From contig JADFKG010000007.1 in the NCBI GenBank assembly GCA_022565075.1, positions 1 to 24,702 on the forward strand: 24,702 nt of DNA, read 5' to 3'. The notes beneath the pieces are model-generated. The model searched no databases, was not told the origin of the DNA, and saw nothing but the letters and a program-made list of their open reading frames with translations. A program made the translations under genes and the position numbers. This document shows, one piece after another, positions 15,711-22,278 of the stretch. The stretch comes from Chloroflexota bacterium. Its GTDB lineage: Bacteria > Chloroflexota > Dehalococcoidia > SM23-28-2 > RBG-16-64-32. Every line of letters begins with the position of its first letter. Positions within the stretch are counted from its first letter, which is position 1.

Positions 15711-16988
15711 ATGCGCATCCTCTTTATCACCGCCAACTTTCCGTTCCCGCCCCATAGCGGGGCCGCGCTGAAGACGTATAGCGTCTTCGACTATCTCAGC
15801 CGCCGCCACAGCGTCGCCGCAGTCTCGATCATCCGGGAGCCGCTTTCTCAGTCGCAGGAGATGTGGGCCGCCGAGAACGCCGTGCAGACCGTGCTCGTGA
15901 ACCGTGGACGCAGCCTCGCCAACCTGGTGCGCAGCTACCTCGGGGGCCGCCCGCTGAGCGTCGAGCGCAACCGCTCCGGCCAGATGAAAGCGCTGATCGA
16001 GGAGAAGCTCTCGGCCGGGTTGCCCGACGCTGTCTTCGTCGACGGCTGGCTGGTGGCGCAGTACCTGCCGCAGTGGTTCCCTGGCCTGACGATGCTGCAC
16101 CAGCACAACGCCGAGTACCGCCTCTGGGAGCGCGAGTCGGCCAAGGCGGGCTTCAGCCCTAAGAGCTGGCTGGCCGGGCGCGAGGCCGCGCGCGTGCGCA
16201 GGTACGAGGCGAAGATCATGGCCCGCTTCAACGCCGTGTTCGCCGTCTCCGTCGATGACGCGCGAGCGCTCGTCTCGATCGGCGTCGACAGGGACCGCGT
16301 GCATCTCTTGCCGAACATCCCGGACCCGGCGCTGCTCGACCTGCCCTCGCTCTCCTTCGCCCAGTCAGAGTCCGAGATCATGTACTTAGGCACGCTTAGC
16401 TGGCAGCCGAACATCGACGGCCTGGAGCGCTTGATCACGCGTATCCTGCCGCTCGTCCGGGAGCGCATCCCGGACGTCAAGCTAAGCGTCGCCGGCCGTG
16501 ACGCGCCCCGGCGCCTGATCCAGTTGGCCGAGCGCACCCCCTCCGTTCAGTACGTCGGGCCGCTGGAAGACGCGGAGCCGTTGTACCAGCGCGCCCGGGT
16601 CTTCGCCGAGGTGACGCAGACCGGCGGCGGCACGCGACTCAAGATCCTGAACGCTCTCGCCCGTGGGCTGCCGACCGTGGCCAGCGTGGCGGCGGCGCAG
16701 GGCCTCGATATCTTGGCCGGTGACCACGTCCTCCTGGCGCGCGACGACGACGCGTTAGCGGCGGCGATCGTCTTGCTCCTGACGGACGAGAACCGCTGGC
16801 GCATCGTCAGCGAGAACGGGCGCGCGCTGGTCCGGGGCAAGTACGTCGCCGAGGTGGCGTTCCAGTCGCTCGACCGCATCCTCGCCGAGGACGAGCCACC
16901 GCCGGACGCGCACCCTGGGAGAGGCGGCGGACAGCGCCGTGGTCAGCGCCGGGGCCGGCGCGGGGGCCGCGGCCGGCGACGGCCGTGA
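15711..16988 (+). CDS. GT4-type glycosyltransferase with Arg/Gly-rich tail
   Basis: This is a GT-B enzyme of 425 residues. The N-terminal domain starts MRILFITANFPFPPHSGAAL. The C-terminal donor domain has 'MYLGTLSWQPNIDGLERLI', 'KLSVAGRDAPRRLIQL' and 'EVTQTGGGTRLKILNALARG', the last including the region where GT4 enzymes bind the donor phosphate. The final 26 residues after 'EPPPDAHP' are almost only Arg, Gly and Gln (such as RGGGQRRGQRRGRRGG), which is not part of the fold. The 3' end overlaps the next gene by 4 bp (GTGA), so the tail is not a frameshift artefact at the stop. It probably extends the lipid-linked oligosaccharide made by the preceding sugar transferase. Confidence 0.88.
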   Translation: MRILFITANFPFPPHSGAALKTYSVFDYLSRRHSVAAVSIIREPLSQSQEMWAAENAVQTVLVNRGRSLANLVRSYLGGRPLSVERNRSGQMKALIEEKLSAGLPDAVFVDGWLVAQYLPQWFPGLTMLHQHNAEYRLWERESAKAGFSPKSWLAGREAARVRRYEAKIMARFNAVFAVSVDDARALVSIGVDRDRVHLLPNIPDPALLDLPSLSFAQSESEIMYLGTLSWQPNIDGLERLITRILPLVRERIPDVKLSVAGRDAPRRLIQLAERTPSVQYVGPLEDAEPLYQRARVFAEVTQTGGGTRLKILNALARGLPTVASVAAAQGLDILAGDHVLLARDDDALAAAIVLLLTDENRWRIVSENGRALVRGKYVAEVAFQSLDRILAEDEPPPDAHPGRGGGQRRGQRRGRRGGRGRRRP

Positions 16989-17800
16989 CCGCTGAGACGA
17001 TTGATGTCCTCGGCGTCCGCTTTCAGACTCTCACCCGTCGCGAAGCCGCCGCCGAAATCGCCAGGCTCGCCGGCGAAGACGCGAAGACGTACATCGTCAA
17101 GCCGTACTCGGAGTTCATGCCGCGCGCCCATGGCGACGAGCGACTCCGCGACGTTCTGAACGGCGCGGCGATGCGCCTTGCGGACGGCGCCGGCATCCTC
17201 TGGGCGGCCAGCTATCTGTCGCTGCCCGGCCACCGCCTGCGGGCCCTCTTGCAGCTCCCGTTGTCGCTCGCCTCGCTCGTGTTTCGCCCCTCGGCGCTAC
17301 AGCGGCCGTTGCCTCAGGCGATGGCCGGCGTCGACTTTACGTGGGAGATGCTGAGGGCGCTCGCTGGGTCCGGCCGCAGCGTGTACCTGCTCGGAGGCAC
17401 GGCGAAGGAATCGGCGGGCGCGGCGCAGGCGATCGGCCAGCGCCTACCGTCGCTCACGATCACCGGCACGCGCGACGGCTACTTCCGGGGCCGGGACACG
17501 GAAGCTGTGATCGAGGCGATCAACGCCGCGTCGCCGGACGTCCTGCTCGTCGCCATGGGCTTCCCGCGACAGGAGGAGTGGATCGCCAGGAACCTGCCGC
17601 GGCTGAACGTGCGCGTCGCCGTCGCCGAGGGTGGATCGCTCTCGTTCATCTCGGGTGCGACGCCACGCGCGCCCAGTTGGATGCGGCGTGCCGGTCTCGA
17701 GTGGCTCTTTCGTCTGCTGCGCCAGCCTTCTCGGTGGCGGCGGCAGCTGGCGTTACCCGTCTTCGTTTGGCTCGTCCTGCGGCAGCGTCTCGGCGCCTGA
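16985..17800 (+). CDS. WecG/TagA/CpsF family glycosyltransferase (GT26)
   Basis: The protein has 271 residues with a GTG start overlapping the GT4 stop. Family features are 'VLGVRFQTLTRREAAAEI', 'LRDVLNGAAMRLADGAGILWA' with the conserved Asp, 'SVYLLGGTAKESAGAAQAI', 'DVLLVAMGFPRQEEWIARN', 'VAEGGSLSFISGATPRAP' and a C-terminal basic/hydrophobic segment 'LEWLFRLLRQPSRWRRQL'. GT26 enzymes usually add the second sugar to an undecaprenyl-linked first sugar at the membrane. The usual T-x-N motif before the Asp region is here 'IVKPYSEF', a variant subfamily. The last 48 bp overlap the convergent flippase gene. Confidence 0.88.
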   Translation: MTAETIDVLGVRFQTLTRREAAAEIARLAGEDAKTYIVKPYSEFMPRAHGDERLRDVLNGAAMRLADGAGILWAASYLSLPGHRLRALLQLPLSLASLVFRPSALQRPLPQAMAGVDFTWEMLRALAGSGRSVYLLGGTAKESAGAAQAIGQRLPSLTITGTRDGYFRGRDTEAVIEAINAASPDVLLVAMGFPRQEEWIARNLPRLNVRVAVAEGGSLSFISGATPRAPSWMRRAGLEWLFRLLRQPSRWRRQLALPVFVWLVLRQRLGA

Positions 17801-19141
17801 CACCCCGTTCCCCGCGCGCCGGCCGAGTGCGCGCTTGAGAGCGGCCACGTAGTAGCCGATGTCGCTTGGCCGCCAGATCAGCGTCTCGGCGATGCCCCGT
17901 CCCGATTCCCGCCGGTACCAGTACACCGTCGCGCCCAGCGCCACGGTGTAGGCGATCGACGAAGCGACTGCCGCCCCCTCGACCTCCCACAGCGGGATTA
18001 GCACCAGGTCCGCCGCGATAGTCACCCCCAGCGCGATGAACGTCGCGAACGTCGTGAAGATGATCTTGCCCCGGCTGAAGAGGTAGCTCCCCAGCACTCG
18101 CGTCGCGCTGGCGGCGACGATCCCCGGCATCAGCAGCACCAGCGGCAGGAACGACTCCGGGTAGAAGTCGCTTCCGAACAGCACCCGGATCACCACCGGC
18201 GACACGGCGATCATGCCGCCCGCCGCCAGCAGGCTGATTAGCAGCGTGTTGCGGCTGATGATCGGAGTCACCTCGTCGGCGTCGGCCTTGGACATCGCCG
18301 TCAGCCGTGGCAGCAGCACCATCGATATCGCCGACGAGATCCACCACACGCTCTCGGCAAGCCCGACGGCGACGGCATAGTGGCCGACGCCCGCCGTCGA
18401 GACGAAGGCGGCGACGAGGAACAGGTCGAAGCGGTAGTTGAAGAGCGCCGCCATGTTCGCGGCCTGGCCCTGCGCGCCGTATTTGATCTGCTCCCAGAGC
18501 ACGTCCAACGGCGGCCGGATGACCCGGCGTACGTCCAGCTTCCCCGGCAGGATCAAGGCCAGCGTGACGACGTCCGCAACGACGAACGACACGGACCAGA
18601 CAGCGATGGCGCTGCCGACGTCAAGCTCGTCCGCCGCCAGCAGTGCGCCAGCGCCGACCGCTGCGACGACGCCCTGGGTCACGGCAACCAGACTGAGCGC
18701 CACGAAGCGGCTGGAACCGTGCAGGAACGACGTGAAGATCGTGTAGCCGATGATCGCCGGCAGCGCGGCCCCGTAGAGCCAGTACGTCTCGCCCTCAACG
18801 AACAGCTCGGAGCCGCTGGCCAGCCCCCAGGCGCCGATTAGCAACCAGCCGGCAATCGACATCACGCCGAAGGTCGTGAGGCTGCCCGAGAGCAGCGTGC
18901 GGTACGAGTAAGTCCCCTTGTTGAGGAAGTAGATGTTGCCGAGGCCGATGCCCAGGTTGCCGATGCCGCCCAACACCAGAACCGCGACGAAGAAGAGCGA
19001 ATAGGTGCCGAGGCCGTCGTCGCCGAGGCCACGCGCCAGGATCACGCGCAGGACGAAAGCAAGGCCGTATATCACTACCTGCGAAAGGAAGACGAGATTT
19101 ACGTTGAAGAGGAAGCCGCGGCCTGAAATCGTTGACTGCAT
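17753..19141 (-). CDS. wzx: Wzx-type polysaccharide/oligosaccharide flippase
   Basis: This is a MOP-superfamily membrane protein that flips lipid-linked oligosaccharide to the outer face of the membrane. The ATG at 19141 (MQSTISGRGFLFNVNLVFLS) is preferred over the longer frame to 19294, because its upstream 51 residues are Arg-rich, unlike a membrane N-terminus, and because a promoter lies at 19183-19211. It has 462 residues with roughly 12-14 hydrophobic segments, including 'VVIYGLAFVLRVILARGLG', 'GLGTYSLFFVAVLVLGGIGN', 'SVWWISSAISMVLLPRLTAM' and 'LLPLVLLMPG'-like C-terminal helices. The polar C-terminal tail (GNGVSGAETLPQDEPNEDG) is the part overlapping the GT26 gene on the other strand. 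Confidence 0.88.
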   Translation of the reverse strand: MQSTISGRGFLFNVNLVFLSQVVIYGLAFVLRVILARGLGDDGLGTYSLFFVAVLVLGGIGNLGIGLGNIYFLNKGTYSYRTLLSGSLTTFGVMSIAGWLLIGAWGLASGSELFVEGETYWLYGAALPAIIGYTIFTSFLHGSSRFVALSLVAVTQGVVAAVGAGALLAADELDVGSAIAVWSVSFVVADVVTLALILPGKLDVRRVIRPPLDVLWEQIKYGAQGQAANMAALFNYRFDLFLVAAFVSTAGVGHYAVAVGLAESVWWISSAISMVLLPRLTAMSKADADEVTPIISRNTLLISLLAAGGMIAVSPVVIRVLFGSDFYPESFLPLVLLMPGIVAASATRVLGSYLFSRGKIIFTTFATFIALGVTIAADLVLIPLWEVEGAAVASSIAYTVALGATVYWYRRESGRGIAETLIWRPSDIGYYVAALKRALGRRAGNGVSGAETLPQDEPNEDG

Positions 19142-19182
19142 CTGCCGTCCGGCCTGCCCCGCCCGGGCGAGGCGTTGCCGCC

Positions 19183-19211
19183 AGTGTAACCGGCGCTTCC
19201 GGCGCCAGCAA
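19183..19211 (-). promoter_or_regulatory. Promoter for the flippase gene
   Basis: On the minus strand TTGCTG (19211-19206) and TACACT (19188-19183) are 17 bp apart. Transcription would start near 19176, 35 nt before the ATG at 19141. This supports the shorter start of wzx. Confidence 0.5.
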
Positions 19212-19315
19212 TCAGCCTCGACAGCCCATAGGCCGTCTGGTAACCTTGCGTTGCCGCCGGTGCGACCGGCGGTTTCGCTTGTGGAAGCGCGCACCCGCGC
19301 TGCGAGAACGCTGAT

Positions 19316-19393
19316 CGGGGTGTAGCTCAGTCAGGCTAGAGCGCACGGTTCGGGACCGTGAGGCCGGCGGTTCGAATCCGCCCACCCCGACCA
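19316..19393 (+). tRNA. tRNA-Pro (anticodon CGG), CCA encoded
   Basis: The acceptor stem CGGGGTG pairs with CACCCCG. The D arm is in TAGCTCAGTCAGGCTAGAGC. The anticodon stem CACGG/CCGTG encloses the loop TTCGGGA with anticodon CGG (reads CCG). The T arm GGCGG-TTCGAAT-CCGCC is perfect, and discriminator A is followed by CCA. It lies just outside the glycan locus. I see no integrase gene and no duplicated 3' end that would make it an attachment site. Confidence 0.95.
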
Positions 19394-19673
19394 TCTCCCA
19401 CTTCGCCCTTCTTCCGCTCAGCGCTCGCCGCGTGGCCGGCTGCCGCTGCCGGTCGGCGCAATAAGGAGAGGTTATCCCCATATTCACTCCTCCACCCTTC
19501 GATTTACCTGGCCCGATGCCGTAACAATGGCGACCGTGTGTCGTCTTACCCTTACCGAAGGAGAACCCAGTAAAGCAAAAAGACGTTATAGGAGACGAAC
19601 GCAAATTGTTGTTGCGGTTACGGCGTTGGTTCCTCTAAGATGCAGCGTCCAGGGAAGCCGAAATGGCAACTAG
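19394..19673. other. Intergenic stretch between tRNA-Pro and the TPR gene
   Basis: These 280 bases hold no gene I can support. They are less GC-rich than the flanks. The only clear content is the promoter at 19612-19641 near the right end. A 48-codon reading frame (19527-19673) stops directly before the next ATG, but it shows no family resemblance. Confidence 0.5.
19612..19641 (+). promoter_or_regulatory. Promoter for the TPR protein gene
   Basis: TTGCGG (19612-19617) and TAAGAT (19636-19641) are separated by 18 bp. Transcription would start near 19648, about 26 nt before the ATG at 19674. A GGGAAG Shine-Dalgarno-like element lies at 19652-19657. Confidence 0.4.
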
Positions 19674-20537
19674 ATGAGCAGGGTAAAAATGGTCTTTCAA
19701 GCAGAACATGGGACAAGAACGAAGAAGCAGCAGGCCGACATCGCGATCCAGATGGCCCTCCAGGGTCAGTGGGAGCAGGCCGTGGACATTAATCGGGCGA
19801 TCCTCGAATCGTTCCCGGCTGAAGTAGACGCCTGCAACCGGCTGGGCAAGGCGCTGACGGAACTCGGCCGCTACGCTGATGCCAGCGACTCCTACACGAA
19901 GGCCATCGAGATCGATCCGCTCAACCTCATCGCGCGCAAGAACCTCAGTCGCCTGGCGACGCTCGGCAAGACCGCGCCGAAGAAGAAGAGCAAGAACGCC
20001 GCCAGCCAGAAGCTGTCTCCGGAGATGTTCATCGAAGAGAGAGGCAAGACGACGATCACCGAACTCGCCCAGCCCGACATGGACGTCGTCAACCAGCTCA
20101 CTGCTGGCGACCTCGTCAAGCTGGAGCGAGACAAGAAGGGCAACGTCTTCGTACAGACGATGGCCGGCGAGCGCTTTGGCGACGTCGAGTCCCGCCTCGG
20201 GCAGCGGCTCGTCAAGCTCCTGGACGGCGGCAATGAGTACGTCACCGCCATCTCCAGCCTCCACGAAGACGGCGTCAAGCTCTTCATTCGGGAGACCCTC
20301 CAGGGTCCCTCGCAGGTCGGCAAGCTCTCGTTCCCCCCAACCGTCGGCGAGCCGGTTCGGACGAACGGCAAGCAGCGCCTCGGAAGCGGCGATGAAGACG
20401 ATTCTTGGGCTCTGGACGATCCCGACGAAGCCGACGACCAGGTGGCCGGCAGCAACGACGACGGCGCGGGCGTTCTCAAGTCCCGCGCGCGGCGCAGGCT
20501 GCCCGGCGCCGATGGCGACGACGAGAACGACGACTAG
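19674..20537 (+). CDS. TPR protein with uncharacterised C-terminal domain
   Basis: The protein has 287 residues; an ATG at 19689 is an alternative start. Two TPR units are visible at about 15-95 ('ALQGQWEQAVDINRAIL' and 'GKALTELGRYADASDSYTKAI'). A basic linker 'KTAPKKKSKNAASQK' follows. A compact alpha/beta region (about 120-215) contains 'LVKLERDKKGNVFVQTMAGE', 'RFGDVESRLGQRLVKLLDGG' and 'VKLFIRETLQGPSQVGKLSF'. The end is very acidic (GDEDDSWALDDPDEADD). I recall similar proteins in Chloroflexota but no functional name. The C-terminal part may be a nucleic-acid or protein interaction domain, which is a guess. It is a single-gene unit ending in a strong terminator. Confidence 0.75.
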   Translation: MSRVKMVFQAEHGTRTKKQQADIAIQMALQGQWEQAVDINRAILESFPAEVDACNRLGKALTELGRYADASDSYTKAIEIDPLNLIARKNLSRLATLGKTAPKKKSKNAASQKLSPEMFIEERGKTTITELAQPDMDVVNQLTAGDLVKLERDKKGNVFVQTMAGERFGDVESRLGQRLVKLLDGGNEYVTAISSLHEDGVKLFIRETLQGPSQVGKLSFPPTVGEPVRTNGKQRLGSGDEDDSWALDDPDEADDQVAGSNDDGAGVLKSRARRRLPGADGDDENDD

Positions 20538-20554
20538 CCCCAGCAAACGCTAGC

Positions 20555-20587
20555 AAAGGCCGGGCCGCACGCCCGGCCTTTTTCTTT
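20555..20587 (+). terminator. Intrinsic terminator after the TPR gene
   Basis: AAAGGCCGGGC (20555-20565) pairs perfectly with GCCCGGCCTTT (20571-20581) around a 5-nt loop, followed by a T-rich run to 20587. The 11-bp stem with its U-tract is the clearest terminator in the window. Confidence 0.9.
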
Positions 20588-20601
20588 CCCCCCGCGGCGC
20601 C

Positions 20602-20610
20602 TGCTATCAT
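20602..20610 (+). promoter_or_regulatory. Extended -10 promoter for a leaderless agmatinase mRNA
   Basis: TGCTATCAT fits the extended -10 consensus and ends exactly 6 nt before the GTG at 20617, so the expected transcription start is the first base of the start codon. No Shine-Dalgarno is present between them. Confidence 0.5.
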
Positions 20611-20616
20611 CGCGGC

Positions 20617-21561
20617 GTGAGCAGCGATCGTCTCCTCCCGGACGAGTGGCAGCGCGGGCCCCGCTATGGCGGTGCTTACACCTTCGCCCGCTGTCCCGCC
20701 AGCCGCGACCTCTCTCGCGCCGATGTCGCCATCGTCGGCGTGCCGATGGACATGGCCGTGCTCTATCGCGCCGGCGCCCGCTTCGGCCCCCGTGGCATCC
20801 GCGACGCCTCCGGCCAGCTGCGGCCGCACGGCTGGGAACCGGACGCTCTCGAAGCGCCGTTCGACAAGCTCCGCGTCGTCGACTACGGCGACCTCGACGT
20901 CTTCCCAGGCTACATCGAGCAGACGATGGACCACCTCACGAGCGAGTTCAAGCGCATCGTCGGGGCGGGCGTGATACCGGTCGTCCTCGGCGGCGATCAC
21001 GCGACGTCGCTTCCCGTCCTCCGCGCGCTGGCTGAGCGCCACGGCAAGCTGTCGCTCGTCCACTTCGACGCGCACCCCGACTTCTGGCCGGGGCCGCCCG
21101 GCCGTCCTTACCACCACGGCACCGCCTTCCGCATCGCCGTCGAAGAGGGCCTGATCGATCCCGCCGCCTCCGTGCAGATCGGCATCCGCGGCTCGCTCTC
21201 CGCCAACCTGATCGAGGACGCGCGCGCCGCCGGCTTCCACCTGCTTACCGCCTCCGAGTTCGCCGCCCGCGGCGTCAGCGGCACTCTGGAGGACATCAGC
21301 CGCATCGCGCGGGCGCCGGTCTACGTCTCGCTCGACATCGACTGCGTCGACCCTGCCTACGCGCCTGGCACCGGGACGCCCGAGGTCGCGGGGTTGACCA
21401 GCCGCGAGATCGTCGAGCTAGTGCGGGGCCTGCCCGCGGCGTCCGTCGTCGGCTTCGACATCGTCGAAGTGGCCCCGGCCTACGACCAGGCGGAGATCAC
21501 CGCGCTCCTCGCCGCGAACCTCGTCTACGAGTTCCTGCTCATCCTCGCGGCCAGCCGCTAG
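20617..21561 (+). CDS. Agmatinase/arginase family ureohydrolase
   Basis: This binuclear manganese hydrolase has 314 residues. Metal ligands are all present: GGDH (H128), DAHPD (D151, H153, D155) and SLDIDCVDP (D240, D242), followed by APGTGTPE. The family cleaves a guanidino group to release urea. Agmatinase (agmatine to putrescine) is the closest reading because of the overall length and the PGTGTPE-x-x-G signature, but guanidinobutyrase, guanidinopropionase or formimidoylglutamase cannot be excluded. The GTG start directly follows a -10 box. The neighbour downstream is a PuuD-like hydrolase, which supports a polyamine role. Confidence 0.85.
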   Translation: MSSDRLLPDEWQRGPRYGGAYTFARCPASRDLSRADVAIVGVPMDMAVLYRAGARFGPRGIRDASGQLRPHGWEPDALEAPFDKLRVVDYGDLDVFPGYIEQTMDHLTSEFKRIVGAGVIPVVLGGDHATSLPVLRALAERHGKLSLVHFDAHPDFWPGPPGRPYHHGTAFRIAVEEGLIDPAASVQIGIRGSLSANLIEDARAAGFHLLTASEFAARGVSGTLEDISRIARAPVYVSLDIDCVDPAYAPGTGTPEVAGLTSREIVELVRGLPAASVVGFDIVEVAPAYDQAEITALLAANLVYEFLLILAASR

Positions 21562-21588
21562 CGCTTGTCTCGCGTCTCCGGCAAGTCA

Positions 21589-21594
21589 TAACAT
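21589..21594 (+). promoter_or_regulatory. -10 box for a leaderless puuD-like mRNA
   Basis: TAACAT ends 6 nt before the ATG at 21601, so transcription would begin at the start codon. It lies in the 39-bp gap after the ureohydrolase gene, so the second gene may be transcribed on its own as well as by read-through. Confidence 0.4.
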
Positions 21595-21600
21595 CGCTCT

Positions 21601-22278
21601 ATGGACAACGGCTCCGCCCCTCTCATCGCCATACCGCGCTGGAAGGCGCCGACCTGGGAGCGCACCGGCTACTACATGGACTCTATCGAGAGTGCGGCCG
21701 GCCGCTGTTGCCTGATCGAGGAGAAGAAGCTGCCGAAGGACGCCGGCGGCCTGCTTCTGATGGGCGGCGTCGACGTCAACCCGAAGCTCTACGGCGAGAA
21801 GCCCGGCAGGGACGCCCAGCCGCCGCAGGACGACCGCGACGAGCACGAGAAGCGCCTGCTGGAGGACGCGCTGGAGCGAGACATTCCCGTGCTGGCGATC
21901 TGTCGCGGCTTCCAGCTGCTGAACGTGACGATGGGCGGCTCGCTCCTCCAGCATATCGACGACGAGTCCCATGTCGCTCGGCACGATGAGTCGGCCTGGC
22001 ACGAAGTCATCGTCTCGGATCAAGCGAGCCGGCTCGCCGCCGCCTACGAGGGCGAGGACAAGCTGCGCGTCAACTCGCGCCACCACCAGGGCGTGACGGA
22101 GCCAGTGCTGGCCGGCGGCCTGCGCTGCGTGGCGTCGTCGTCCCACGATAGCTTCGTAGAGGCGGCCGAGAGCGCGGCACACCGCTGGACCGTCGGCGTG
22201 CAGTGGCACCCGGAGCGGCCGGAGATGCGCCCCGACGCCGGCGCGCTCTTCCGGGCCTTCGTCGCGGCCTGTCGCTAG
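21601..22278 (+). CDS. Gamma-glutamyl-gamma-aminobutyrate hydrolase-like class I amidotransferase (PuuD/peptidase C26)
   Basis: The protein has 225 residues. The class I glutamine-amidotransferase triad is visible: nucleophile C101 in PVLAICRGFQLLNV, and H203/E205 in GVQWHPERPE. 'GLLLMGGVDVNPKLYGEKP' and 'VNSRHHQGV' are typical of the PuuD/peptidase C26 branch that hydrolyses gamma-glutamyl-linked amines. No synthetase domain is fused. In the Puu pathway the enzyme releases GABA from gamma-glutamyl-GABA during putrescine breakdown, consistent with the agmatinase gene before it. No other puu genes are present, so the exact substrate is uncertain. Its 3' end overlaps the convergent ABC gene by 4 bp. 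Confidence 0.85.
   Translation: MDNGSAPLIAIPRWKAPTWERTGYYMDSIESAAGRCCLIEEKKLPKDAGGLLLMGGVDVNPKLYGEKPGRDAQPPQDDRDEHEKRLLEDALERDIPVLAICRGFQLLNVTMGGSLLQHIDDESHVARHDESAWHEVIVSDQASRLAAAYEGEDKLRVNSRHHQGVTEPVLAGGLRCVASSSHDSFVEAAESAAHRWTVGVQWHPERPEMRPDAGALFRAFVAACR

Noticed and set aside
19142..19294. 51-residue N-terminal extension of the flippase
   Set aside because: It is Arg-rich and unlike any Wzx N-terminus, and a TTGCTG-N17-TACACT promoter lies within it.
19316..19393. tRNA-Pro as an integration site for a genomic island
   Set aside because: No integrase gene and no second copy of the tRNA 3' end were found in the window.
19527..19673. 48-codon plus-strand frame ending one base before the ATG of the TPR gene (and a 4-codon MATR frame at 19663-19677)
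   Set aside because: The TPR-gene promoter lies inside it, it has no promoter or ribosome site of its own, and the peptide shows no recognisable family. The abutting stop is probably chance.
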